DNA of 7,713 nucleotides. Origin: Rhodobiaceae bacterium. Its GTDB lineage: Bacteria; Pseudomonadota; Alphaproteobacteria; Micropepsales; Micropepsaceae. The notes beneath the pieces were generated by a model, which worked only from the letters and a program-made list of their open reading frames with translations, was not told the DNA's origin and did not search any database. Both the position numbers and the translations under genes were made by a program. This document shows positions 1-5,444 of the stretch, in pieces; the stretch's first letter is position 1; every line of letters starts with the position of its first letter. Location: the NCBI GenBank assembly GCA_009885515.1, contig VFKO01000063.1, forward strand, positions 1-7,713. The letters run 5' to 3'.

Positions 1-174
1 AAAGAAGAAGAAATAGCCCTCACCCTTTTTTGCGAAGAGCAAAAAAGACCCTCTCCCGCAAGGGGAGAGGAAGAAAGAACATTTTTTGCAACTGCGTTTT
101 TCTTCCTCTCCCCTTGCGGGAGAGGGTCTTTTTTGCTCTTCGCAAAAAAGGGTGAGGGCTATTTCTTCTTCTTT
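1..174. repeat. 76-bp perfect inverted repeat with nested hairpins (REP/BIME-like)
   Basis: Bases 1-76 are the exact reverse complement of 99-174 (base i pairs with 175-i), with a 22-nt spacer at 77-98. Each arm holds two smaller palindromes. One is TTTTTTGC-gaaga-GCAAAAAA (26-46, mirrored at 129-149). The other is CCTCTCCC-gcaag-GGGAGAGG (50-70, mirrored at 105-125). The CCTCTCCC/GGGAGAGG core resembles dispersed palindromes common in alphaproteobacterial genomes; that is recalled knowledge, not a search. The right arm runs into the transposase gene and carries its stop codon and last lysine codons. The left arm starts at the first base of the window, so it may be longer. As RNA it would form one very stable hairpin, which may help end transcription from either side. 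The arrangement fits a paired, inverted REP unit next to its RayT gene. Confidence 0.93.
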
Positions 175-839
175 GCCTTGGCGATCTTTGGCTTTGGGCC
201 AGGCCTTTGGCGCGCCAGGGTGCGGCCGAGTTTCTTCTCCAGCGATTTCATAAAGGCTGGAGCGCCGAAGGGACGTCCGGTGTGTTCGCTGGCCGAGATC
301 GCCTTGAGTTCGGCGGCGGTGAATGGTGCGGCCAGCGCGGTTTTCCAGTCCTTGGCTTCATCAAGCAGCGGCTTGACCTCGACAAATCCGTCATTCTTGC
401 CCTTGAGATGGGCCGCGGCACTCGACCACTTCCAATCCTTGGCCTTCGACGCGGCCTTGGCACGAACTGGCGCAGTCTCGACGTAGCGGGCGCACATTGG
501 CAGCGAGGCCGTGTCCATCGGGAAAGACGCAAAGCGGCCACGGAAAAGACCGCCATCACGCGAACGGCGCAGATTGACGGCGCGGGTAAAGCGGCGATGC
601 GCCTCGCCCAATGCCTGGCGCAAGGCCTTGGGCGAATTGGGAACGAGAATGAGCTGGACCTGCTTTGGCAGCAGACAATAGGCCAAAACCTTGACCTTTG
701 CCGCCGCGCAGCCTTGGGCCACGAGCGCCAAATAGTCTTTGTAATCCTGGTCGTTTGCAAAAATGCGTTGACCGGGGTTGCCGCGTTGCAGCACGTGATG
801 GGGTGCGCCAGGCACCACTGCTCTTGCTAATCTTGCCAT
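159..839 (-). CDS. REP-associated tyrosine transposase (RayT/Y1, IS200-like) with HUH motif replaced by QVQ
   Basis: The 226-aa protein belongs to the Y1/HUH single-strand DNA transposase family, whose active members cut and rejoin hairpin DNA such as REP elements. Family signatures seen are PHHVLQRGNPGQRIF (residues 13-27), YCLLP (54-58), LFRGRF (98-103), ARYVETAPVRA (117-127) with candidate nucleophile Tyr119, and the C-terminal TGRPFG (187-192) and RPGPKPK (212-218). The catalytic segment normally reads PNHVHLI, but here it is PKQVQLI (58-64), so both metal-binding histidines are Gln (codons CAG GTC CAG). The usual Asn of the NPVRA motif is Ala123. No frameshift or internal stop is present. 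The start at 839 was chosen because MARLARAVVPG matches the normal family N-terminus; the frame stays open upstream to 1001, and no good Shine-Dalgarno site is visible. The tail is lysine-rich and ends inside the inverted repeat. The protein is probably unable to transpose but may still bind DNA. Confidence 0.85.
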   Translation of the reverse strand: MARLARAVVPGAPHHVLQRGNPGQRIFANDQDYKDYLALVAQGCAAAKVKVLAYCLLPKQVQLILVPNSPKALRQALGEAHRRFTRAVNLRRSRDGGLFRGRFASFPMDTASLPMCARYVETAPVRAKAASKAKDWKWSSAAAHLKGKNDGFVEVKPLLDEAKDWKTALAAPFTAAELKAISASEHTGRPFGAPAFMKSLEKKLGRTLARQRPGPKPKIAKAKKKK

Positions 840-895
840 GATGGGAGGAAACCTAGCCGTGAAATCCGCTTTCGTCAATTGGTCTGTGTCCCCAT

Positions 896-923
896 ATTTT
901 AGACCGGCTGGGGGTGAAATCAA
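896..923 (-). promoter_or_regulatory. Candidate sigma70-type promoter for the transposase gene
   Basis: On the minus strand TTGATT (918-923) and TAAAAT (896-901) are separated by 16 nt. They match 4/6 and 5/6 bases of the TTGACA/TATAAT consensus. Transcription would start near 889, about 50 nt before the start codon at 839. This was found by eye, and chance matches are common. Confidence 0.35.
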
Positions 924-945
924 CCAGATGATGTGGGTGCCTGGC

Positions 946-974
946 TTGGCAGGACGAATTCTGCGATGTATCAC
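946..974 (+). promoter_or_regulatory. Candidate sigma70-type promoter for the 5'-nucleotidase-family gene
   Basis: TTGGCA (946-951) and TATCAC (969-974) are spaced by 17 nt on the plus strand, matching 5/6 and 4/6 of the consensus. The implied start near 981 leaves a leader of about 32 nt before the ATG at 1013. It lies in the 173-nt divergent region shared with the transposase gene. Confidence 0.35.
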
Positions 975-1012
975 CCGGTGACATAATGTCTGGGTTAACA
1001 AGGGACATAGCT

Positions 1013-2554
1013 ATGCGGAACACCATTTGGCAGTGCTGGACCGGGCTTACGGCCTGCGCCCTCGTGGCCGCTCTTCTACAAGTTGCAACTGCGGCAGATG
1101 CAAGCCGTACAAAAATCACCCTGGTGCTGACAAGCGATGTCTACAAAATGGGGGATGAAAATGGTCGTGGGGGGATGGCACGTATCGCTGCGGTGCTGAA
1201 AGCCGAGAAGGCGGCCCATGCCAATGTCCTGACCGTGCACGCCGGGGACACGATTTCGCCGTCACTGATGTCGGGTTTTGACCAAGGGGCGCACATCGTC
1301 GATCTGTTCAACATGTCGCCGCTGGATGTTTTTGTGCCCGGCAATCATGAGTTTGATTTTGGGCCTGAGGTCTTTCTCAAGCGCATGGGCGAATTCAAGG
1401 CGCGGGTGCTTGCGGCCAATTTGCGGGAGGCCGGGGGCAAAGTGATCGCCGGGATTGCCGATTCGCATCTGTTTACTTTTGGCGCTGTGAAAATCGGCGT
1501 GATCGGGCTTACCGAAGATGGTTCCAAAATTTCATCGCGGCCGGGACGATTGATAGTCTCGGCGAGCCTGAGGGCGAGCGAGCTTGAGGCGGCAAGTTTG
1601 CGCAAAGCGGGCGCAGATTTGATAGTGCTGGTGGCGCATGCGGGACGCGATCGCGACGAAGAATTGTTCGCGTCGGGACTGGCCGACGTGATTCTGTCCG
1701 GGCACGACCACGATCTCTACATGCGCTTTAACGAAAAGACCGCGATTATCGAAGCCGGCGAAGACGGTATGGCTGTGGCTGCTGTCGATCTTGAGGTCAC
1801 GGTCGACTACAAAGGCGATGGCAAACGCCGCGTGCGCTGGTGGCCGCATTTCCGCTTTATCGATACGGCGGATGCGAAACCCGATGCCGGCGTTGGCGCG
1901 CGGGTGGCGATGTATGATGCAAAACTCAACGCCGATCTGGGCGATCCGGTTGGCAAAACGGCCAGCGAACTCGACAGCCGCAATGCGGCGGTGCGCGGCG
2001 GGGAAGCGGCGATCGGCAATCTCTTCGCCGATGCCCTGCGCGAGGGCACGAAGGCCGATGCGGCGCTGCTCAATGGCGGCGGGTTTCGTGGTGGCAAGAT
2101 TTATCCGGCTGGCAGCACGCTGTCGCGCAAGGATGTGCTGAGCGAGTTGCCATTTCTGAACAAGGCCTATGTGCTGCAGGTCAGTGGCGCCACACTGAAG
2201 CTGGCGCTCGAGCAGGGTTTTGCTGGTGCGGAGAACGAGGTGGGGCGCTTTCCGCAAGTCTCCGGCTTGAAAATTCGCGCGGACGTCACCAGACCGGAAG
2301 GCCGGCGGGTGGTGTCTGTTTCGATCAACGGCGCAAAACTCAAGCCCAGAAGAATGTACCGGCTGGTGACGAACGATTATCTGGCCAATGGCGGCGATGG
2401 CTATGGCGCGCTCAAATCCGCGAAAGTATTGACCGGGGACACGGACGCGGACCTGGTCTCAACGCTCATCGTTTCATATTTGCGCAGCAAAGGCACAGTG
2501 TCTCCTAAATTTGAAAGCCGGATTGTGGTGGCCCGCGCACGGGCGCCACACTGA
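1013..2554 (+). CDS. Exported UshA/5'-nucleotidase-family metallophosphoesterase
   Basis: The predicted 513-aa protein is a secreted phosphoesterase of the UshA / 5'-nucleotidase / 2',3'-cyclic phosphodiesterase family, expected to release phosphate from nucleotides in the periplasm. It opens with a signal peptide: Arg2, a hydrophobic stretch at about 11-27, and likely cleavage after ATA at 25-27. The metallophosphatase domain follows with SDVYKMG (41-47), HAGD (76-79), GNHEFD (110-115), VAHAG (207-211) and GHDHD (230-234). The 5'-nucleotidase C-terminal domain shows NLFADALRE (336-344), NGGGFRG (354-360) and NDYLANGGDGY (454-464). The first metal motif is D-V-Y instead of the D-x-H of UshA; I recall a related subfamily with this variant. 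The start at 1013 has AAGGGA at 1000-1005, 7 nt ahead, and puts the signal peptide at the N-terminus; the ATG at 986 lacks a good site. The substrate cannot be fixed from sequence. Confidence 0.9.
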   Translation: MRNTIWQCWTGLTACALVAALLQVATAADASRTKITLVLTSDVYKMGDENGRGGMARIAAVLKAEKAAHANVLTVHAGDTISPSLMSGFDQGAHIVDLFNMSPLDVFVPGNHEFDFGPEVFLKRMGEFKARVLAANLREAGGKVIAGIADSHLFTFGAVKIGVIGLTEDGSKISSRPGRLIVSASLRASELEAASLRKAGADLIVLVAHAGRDRDEELFASGLADVILSGHDHDLYMRFNEKTAIIEAGEDGMAVAAVDLEVTVDYKGDGKRRVRWWPHFRFIDTADAKPDAGVGARVAMYDAKLNADLGDPVGKTASELDSRNAAVRGGEAAIGNLFADALREGTKADAALLNGGGFRGGKIYPAGSTLSRKDVLSELPFLNKAYVLQVSGATLKLALEQGFAGAENEVGRFPQVSGLKIRADVTRPEGRRVVSVSINGAKLKPRRMYRLVTNDYLANGGDGYGALKSAKVLTGDTDADLVSTLIVSYLRSKGTVSPKFESRIVVARARAPH

Positions 2555-2556
2555 GT

Positions 2557-3594
2557 TCAGGCGCCGGCTTTGGCCAATTTTATGAACGCATCGACTTCCT
2601 GCGCACTTGTGGCGAAGGAGCACACCAGGCGGATCAGGGGGCGGCCGTCGGTGACGGGCTCCCACAAATAGAATTTGGCGCCCGCGCCCTCGAGTGATTT
2701 CATGGCGGCTTCGGATGGCACCTTGACGAAGACTTCGTTGGCCTGGACAGGTTGAACAATTGCGTAGCCCGAAAGGACCTGGAGCCCCTCGCTCAAGCGC
2801 GTAGCCATTGCATTGGCGTTGCTTGCCAGCCTTAGCCACAGGCCGTTGTCCAACAGGGCTTCGATCTGGGCCGAGAGAAAGCGCATCTTAGAGAACAGGT
2901 GGCCCGCTTTCTTACGGCGATAGGAAATGTCGGCGGCGCGGGCGGGGTCAAAGAAGATCACAGCCTCGGCGCCCAAGGCGCCGTTCTTGGTGGCTCCGAA
3001 TGACAGGGCGTCGAGGCCCGCCTTCCAGGTGACTTCGGCAGGCGAACATTTGAGGTGAGCCAAGGCATTGGCAAAGCGGGCGCCGTCCATGTGGAGGGCC
3101 AATTTTTCATGGGCCGCGAACTGGCTCAAGGCGCTGACTTCGCCCGGTGTGTAGACGGTGCCGAGTTCGGTTGCCTGGGTGATGGATATTGTTGCGGGCT
3201 GGACGTGATGGACAAATCCACGATTGAAATGTGCCAGTGAGGATTTCAATCCAGTGACGGTGAGTTTGCCTTGCGCTCCGGCAAGAGGGACAAGCTTGGC
3301 GCCAGAGTAGAATTCCGGTGCGCCGCATTCATCGACGTGGATGTGCGAGCCTTCGTGACAGAAGACGGCGCCATAGTGAGGGGTCAGGGTCGCGAGAGCG
3401 AGGGCGTTGGCCGCAGTGCCGGTTGCGACGGGGAAGACGGCTACTTCTTTTTCGAAAAAGGTCGATAGCTTTTCGGTGAGGCGGGCCGTGACCGTGTCAC
3501 CGCCATAGCTTGCCGCCATGCCGTCATTGGCGCGCGCGAGAGCTGCAATAATTTCAGGTGCCGCACCGGCGGCATTGTCGCTCATAAAATTCAT
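2557..3594 (-). CDS. ltaE: Low-specificity L-threonine aldolase (PLP-dependent)
   Basis: The 345-aa protein is a fold-type I PLP enzyme of the threonine aldolase / beta-eliminating lyase family. It would split L-threonine or L-allo-threonine into glycine and acetaldehyde in the cytoplasm. MNFMSDNAAGAAPEI at the N-terminus matches the usual SDN start of the family. Other signatures are TGTAAN (58-63), SHIHVDECGA (83-92) where a His normally stacks on the PLP ring, HMDGARF (168-174) with PLP-binding Asp170, SFGATKNGALGAE (198-210) with Schiff-base Lys203, and a C-terminal Arg in IRLVCSF (321-327). Length is normal. A hairpin ends 5 nt before the start codon, and the small membrane-protein gene lies 56 nt upstream on the same strand, so the two may share a transcript. 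An alternative ATG lies at codon 4. The 3' end faces the phosphoesterase gene with a 2-nt gap. Stereo-preference cannot be read from sequence. Confidence 0.9.
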   Translation of the reverse strand: MNFMSDNAAGAAPEIIAALARANDGMAASYGGDTVTARLTEKLSTFFEKEVAVFPVATGTAANALALATLTPHYGAVFCHEGSHIHVDECGAPEFYSGAKLVPLAGAQGKLTVTGLKSSLAHFNRGFVHHVQPATISITQATELGTVYTPGEVSALSQFAAHEKLALHMDGARFANALAHLKCSPAEVTWKAGLDALSFGATKNGALGAEAVIFFDPARAADISYRRKKAGHLFSKMRFLSAQIEALLDNGLWLRLASNANAMATRLSEGLQVLSGYAIVQPVQANEVFVKVPSEAAMKSLEGAGAKFYLWEPVTDGRPLIRLVCSFATSAQEVDAFIKLAKAGA

Positions 3595-3599
3595 CGAAG

Positions 3600-3620
3600 G
3601 TGCCCCGTTTTGCGGGGCAC
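3600..3620 (-). promoter_or_regulatory. Hairpin directly upstream of the threonine aldolase start
   Basis: GTGCCCCG (3600-3607) and CGGGGCAC (3613-3620) form a perfect 8-bp GC-rich stem with a 5-nt loop. In the minus-strand mRNA it ends 5 nt before the aldolase ATG, inside the ribosome footprint. The only SD-like purines, GGGG, lie in the stem with 8-nt spacing to the start. There is no T-run after it, so it is a poor intrinsic terminator for the upstream gene. It may instead limit translation; that role is inference. Confidence 0.55.
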
Positions 3621-3650
3621 ACTAGCGATGAACCCTCAGAAAGGAAGCGC

Positions 3651-3893
3651 TTAGTGCGACGCAGCCGCGCGGCCCCTTGAGGGACGGAAGATCAACCACA
3701 ATATTCCAAAGACGATGATGAATGGCGCCAGGGCGAATGCCAACTGAATGGCCAGGCCCAACACCGTGAAGGCCAGCGTCAGCGCCAGTCCAACGCCCGC
3801 CAAAGCGAGGCCGAACAGTACTGCCAGCAAAATAATTGGAAGGATAAGTATCCAAACAAGAATGGCGATCAAAGCGCCGATCAATTCGCCCAT
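3651..3893 (-). CDS. Small hydrophobic membrane protein of unknown function
   Basis: The 80-aa protein is almost entirely hydrophobic. Residues about 5-30 and 33-68 (I/L/A/V/G/F-rich with very few charges) form two or three membrane-spanning stretches. It ends with a short basic tail, FRPSRGRAAASH, likely on the cytoplasmic side. The reading frame is supported by a clear Shine-Dalgarno site, GGAGG, at 3899-3903, 6 nt before the ATG. I do not recognise a named family; short proteins of this kind are common in alphaproteobacteria without assigned function. It lies 56 nt upstream of the threonine aldolase gene on the same strand, so cotranscription is likely, but no functional link is evident. 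A longer overlapping frame (start 3906) lacks the ribosome site and reads as ordinary out-of-frame sequence. Confidence 0.75.
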   Translation of the reverse strand: MGELIGALIAILVWILILPIILLAVLFGLALAGVGLALTLAFTVLGLAIQLAFALAPFIIVFGILWLIFRPSRGRAAASH

Positions 3894-3922
3894 TTGTGGC
3901 CTCCAAAAGCCGCTTTCTGCAG

Positions 3923-3962
3923 CTAGTGTGAACTAGATAGTACTTAATGATTGAGAATTCAA
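3923..3962 (-). promoter_or_regulatory. Candidate promoter and overlapping palindrome for the membrane protein/aldolase unit
   Basis: On the minus strand TTGAAT (3957-3962) and TATCTA (3934-3939) are spaced by 17 nt. The -35 is fair and the -10 weak. A palindrome, CTAGT-gtga-ACTAG (3923-3936), overlaps the -10 and predicted start site, which is where a repressor would bind. The surrounding stretch is AT-richer than the genes. All of this is by-eye inference. Confidence 0.3.
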
Positions 3963-4042
3963 GCGCAAAATTGGGCTCACCTGTCTTTTTCAGACCGCCA
4001 CTTACAACGCGTTATGGTTGCGCCTGGTTTTGGTGATTCGTC

Positions 4043-4825
4043 GTGAGCGCTTTGTCAGTCATTCATGCACCACTTCGCGACGATTCGGGTTTCCCGCCTC
4101 TTACTTCCGTGTCACAAAATGCGCCGATGACGGCAGCGCGTGCGATCGATTTAAGCGTGATAATTCCGGCGCTCAACGCTGCGGCGCGGTTGCACGAAAC
4201 GCTGAGCGCGCTTGAAGAAGCGTGCGAGACGATGGCGGTTGAGATCATTGTTGTCGACGGCGGGTCCGTTGACGATACCGTTGCACGCGCGGCGGCGCTG
4301 GGCGCGAAGGTCATTGTTGCGCCGCGCGGGCGGGGCTCGCAATTGTCGGCCGGGGCCAAGGAAGCGCGCGGCCGATGGCTCTTGTTCCTGCATGCAGATA
4401 CAACGCTGGAGCCATTTTGGAGTACGACGGTCACCTCGTTCATGAGGAGCAAGAGCATGGCGCTGAAGGCTGCGCATTTTACGTTTGCGTTGGACGACGC
4501 ATCCGACGCGGCGCGACGGGTGGAAGTGATGGCCAATTGGCGGGCACGACGGCTTGGGCTGCCGTATGGCGACCAGGGGCTTTTGATGTCGCGCAAACAC
4601 TATCATGCGCTTGTCGGTTATCTCGACATTCCGATAATGGAAGACGTCGACATGGCGCGGCGAATCGGACGGCAGAACCTGGTGGAGCTTCCGGCGACGG
4701 CGACGACTTCAGCTGACCGGTACCGGCGCGACGGCTATTGGTTGCGGCCTCTGCGGAACCTTGCATTGCTGGCGCTGTATTTCTTGGGGGTCTCGCCACA
4801 GCGTCTTGCCAAACTTTATGGCTAA
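4043..4825 (+). CDS. GT2-type glycosyltransferase, TIGR04283-like (arsenosugar/rSAM-associated transferase 2)
   Basis: The protein, 260 aa from a GTG start, is a family 2 glycosyltransferase. LSVIIPALN (37-45) opens the GT-A fold. VDGGSVDDT (71-79) is the nucleotide-sugar site, and LHADT (116-120) takes the place of the DxD metal motif. GDQGLLMSR (176-184) and MEDVDMARR (199-207) match the acceptor side. The C-terminus has a short hydrophobic stretch (239-250) and ends in GVSPQRLAKLYG, typical of TIGR04283. That family normally sits beside TIGR04282, as it does here. The GTG at 4043 has GGTGA 6 nt ahead, but the conserved domain begins only at residue 37, so in-frame GTG 4109 or ATG 4127 may be the true start. 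Its stop codon overlaps the next gene by 8 nt, implying translational coupling. The sugar donor and acceptor are not known; an arsenosugar role is inference from family naming. Confidence 0.85.
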   Translation: MSALSVIHAPLRDDSGFPPLTSVSQNAPMTAARAIDLSVIIPALNAAARLHETLSALEEACETMAVEIIVVDGGSVDDTVARAAALGAKVIVAPRGRGSQLSAGAKEARGRWLLFLHADTTLEPFWSTTVTSFMRSKSMALKAAHFTFALDDASDAARRVEVMANWRARRLGLPYGDQGLLMSRKHYHALVGYLDIPIMEDVDMARRIGRQNLVELPATATTSADRYRRDGYWLRPLRNLALLALYFLGVSPQRLAKLYG

Positions 4826-5444
4826 GCCGCTTGTCATCGTATTCGCGAGAGCGCCGCGCTACGGTGCAGTGAAGACGAGGCTGGCGGCAGACATTGGTGC
4901 AGCAGAAACGCTTAGGTTTTATCGAACCATGTTGGCAAGCGTCGCGCGCCAAGTGCGGGACGATGCACGCTGGGAGACTATTTTTTGTGTCACCCCAGTC
5001 GCTGCCGCGCTTTCGGGTTGGCCATTGAGGGCGAGCGCGCAAGGGGAAGGCGATTTGGGCCGGCGCATGGTGCGTGCATTGCGAGCGGCCGGGACGCGGC
5101 CGTCGATCATCGTGGGCAGCGATATTCCGGCGCTCAAATGCTGGCACCTCGCAGAAGGCTTCACGGCGTTGCGGCGCGGGCCGTTTGTCCTAGGTCCGGC
5201 GCGCGACGGGGGCTATTGGCTGATCGGGGCGCGCCATGGGGCGCAAATGGCACCCCACGCGCTTGACGGCGTGCGGTGGTCGAGCGCGCATGCGCTGGCC
5301 GACACGCGGGCGCGATTGGCAACGGCTATCGTGCTCGACACGGTGCTTGACGATGTTGACGACGGCGCCGCCTATCGTACCATTGTCGCCGCGCAACAAC
5401 GAGGGCTGCGGCCGTTGGCGCAGCAATTATCCGATCACACGTAG
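4818..5444 (+). CDS. TIGR04282/DUF2064 nucleotidyl/glycosyltransferase-like protein
   Basis: The 208-aa protein matches the DUF2064 / TIGR04282 family (rSAM-associated transferase 1), whose fold resembles sugar nucleotidyltransferases. Signatures are VIVFARAPRYGAVKTRL (6-22), GDLGRRM (78-84), IVGSDIPAL (98-106), VLGPARDGGYWLIG (124-137) and DDVDD (178-182). The family often has Asp-Cys-Pro where Asp-Ile-Pro is seen here. The start at 4818 gives MAKPLVIVF, the normal N-terminus, and overlaps the previous stop codon (ATGGCTAA); an upstream in-frame ATG at 4761 only adds out-of-family residues. Pairing with the TIGR04283 gene indicates the two act in the same pathway, making or attaching a sugar. 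Databases label both as arsenosugar-biosynthesis glycosyltransferases, but the radical-SAM partner is not in this window. The last 18 nt overlap the 3' end of the convergent kynureninase-like gene. Confidence 0.85.
   Translation: MAKPLVIVFARAPRYGAVKTRLAADIGAAETLRFYRTMLASVARQVRDDARWETIFCVTPVAAALSGWPLRASAQGEGDLGRRMVRALRAAGTRPSIIVGSDIPALKCWHLAEGFTALRRGPFVLGPARDGGYWLIGARHGAQMAPHALDGVRWSSAHALADTRARLATAIVLDTVLDDVDDGAAYRTIVAAQQRGLRPLAQQLSDHT

Noticed and set aside
1..174. CRISPR array or simple intrinsic terminator.
   Set aside because: There are only two copies, in inverted orientation and without direct-repeat spacing; the arms are much longer than a terminator stem.
207..830. 207-aa plus-strand open frame opposite the transposase gene.
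   Set aside because: It has no recognisable motifs and is the antisense of a clear family member; long shadow frames are expected in GC-rich DNA.
1532..2257. 241-aa minus-strand open frame inside the phosphoesterase gene.
   Set aside because: Composition is Arg/Ala/His-rich with no domain pattern, while the plus-strand frame carries the full enzyme motifs.
2540..2575. Shared terminator between the phosphoesterase and threonine aldolase genes.
   Set aside because: The stop codons are 2 nt apart and I see no stable stem with a T-run around them.
4479..5147. 222-aa minus-strand frame spanning both transferase genes.
   Set aside because: It crosses the junction of two well-supported overlapping genes and has low-information, Arg/Pro-rich content.
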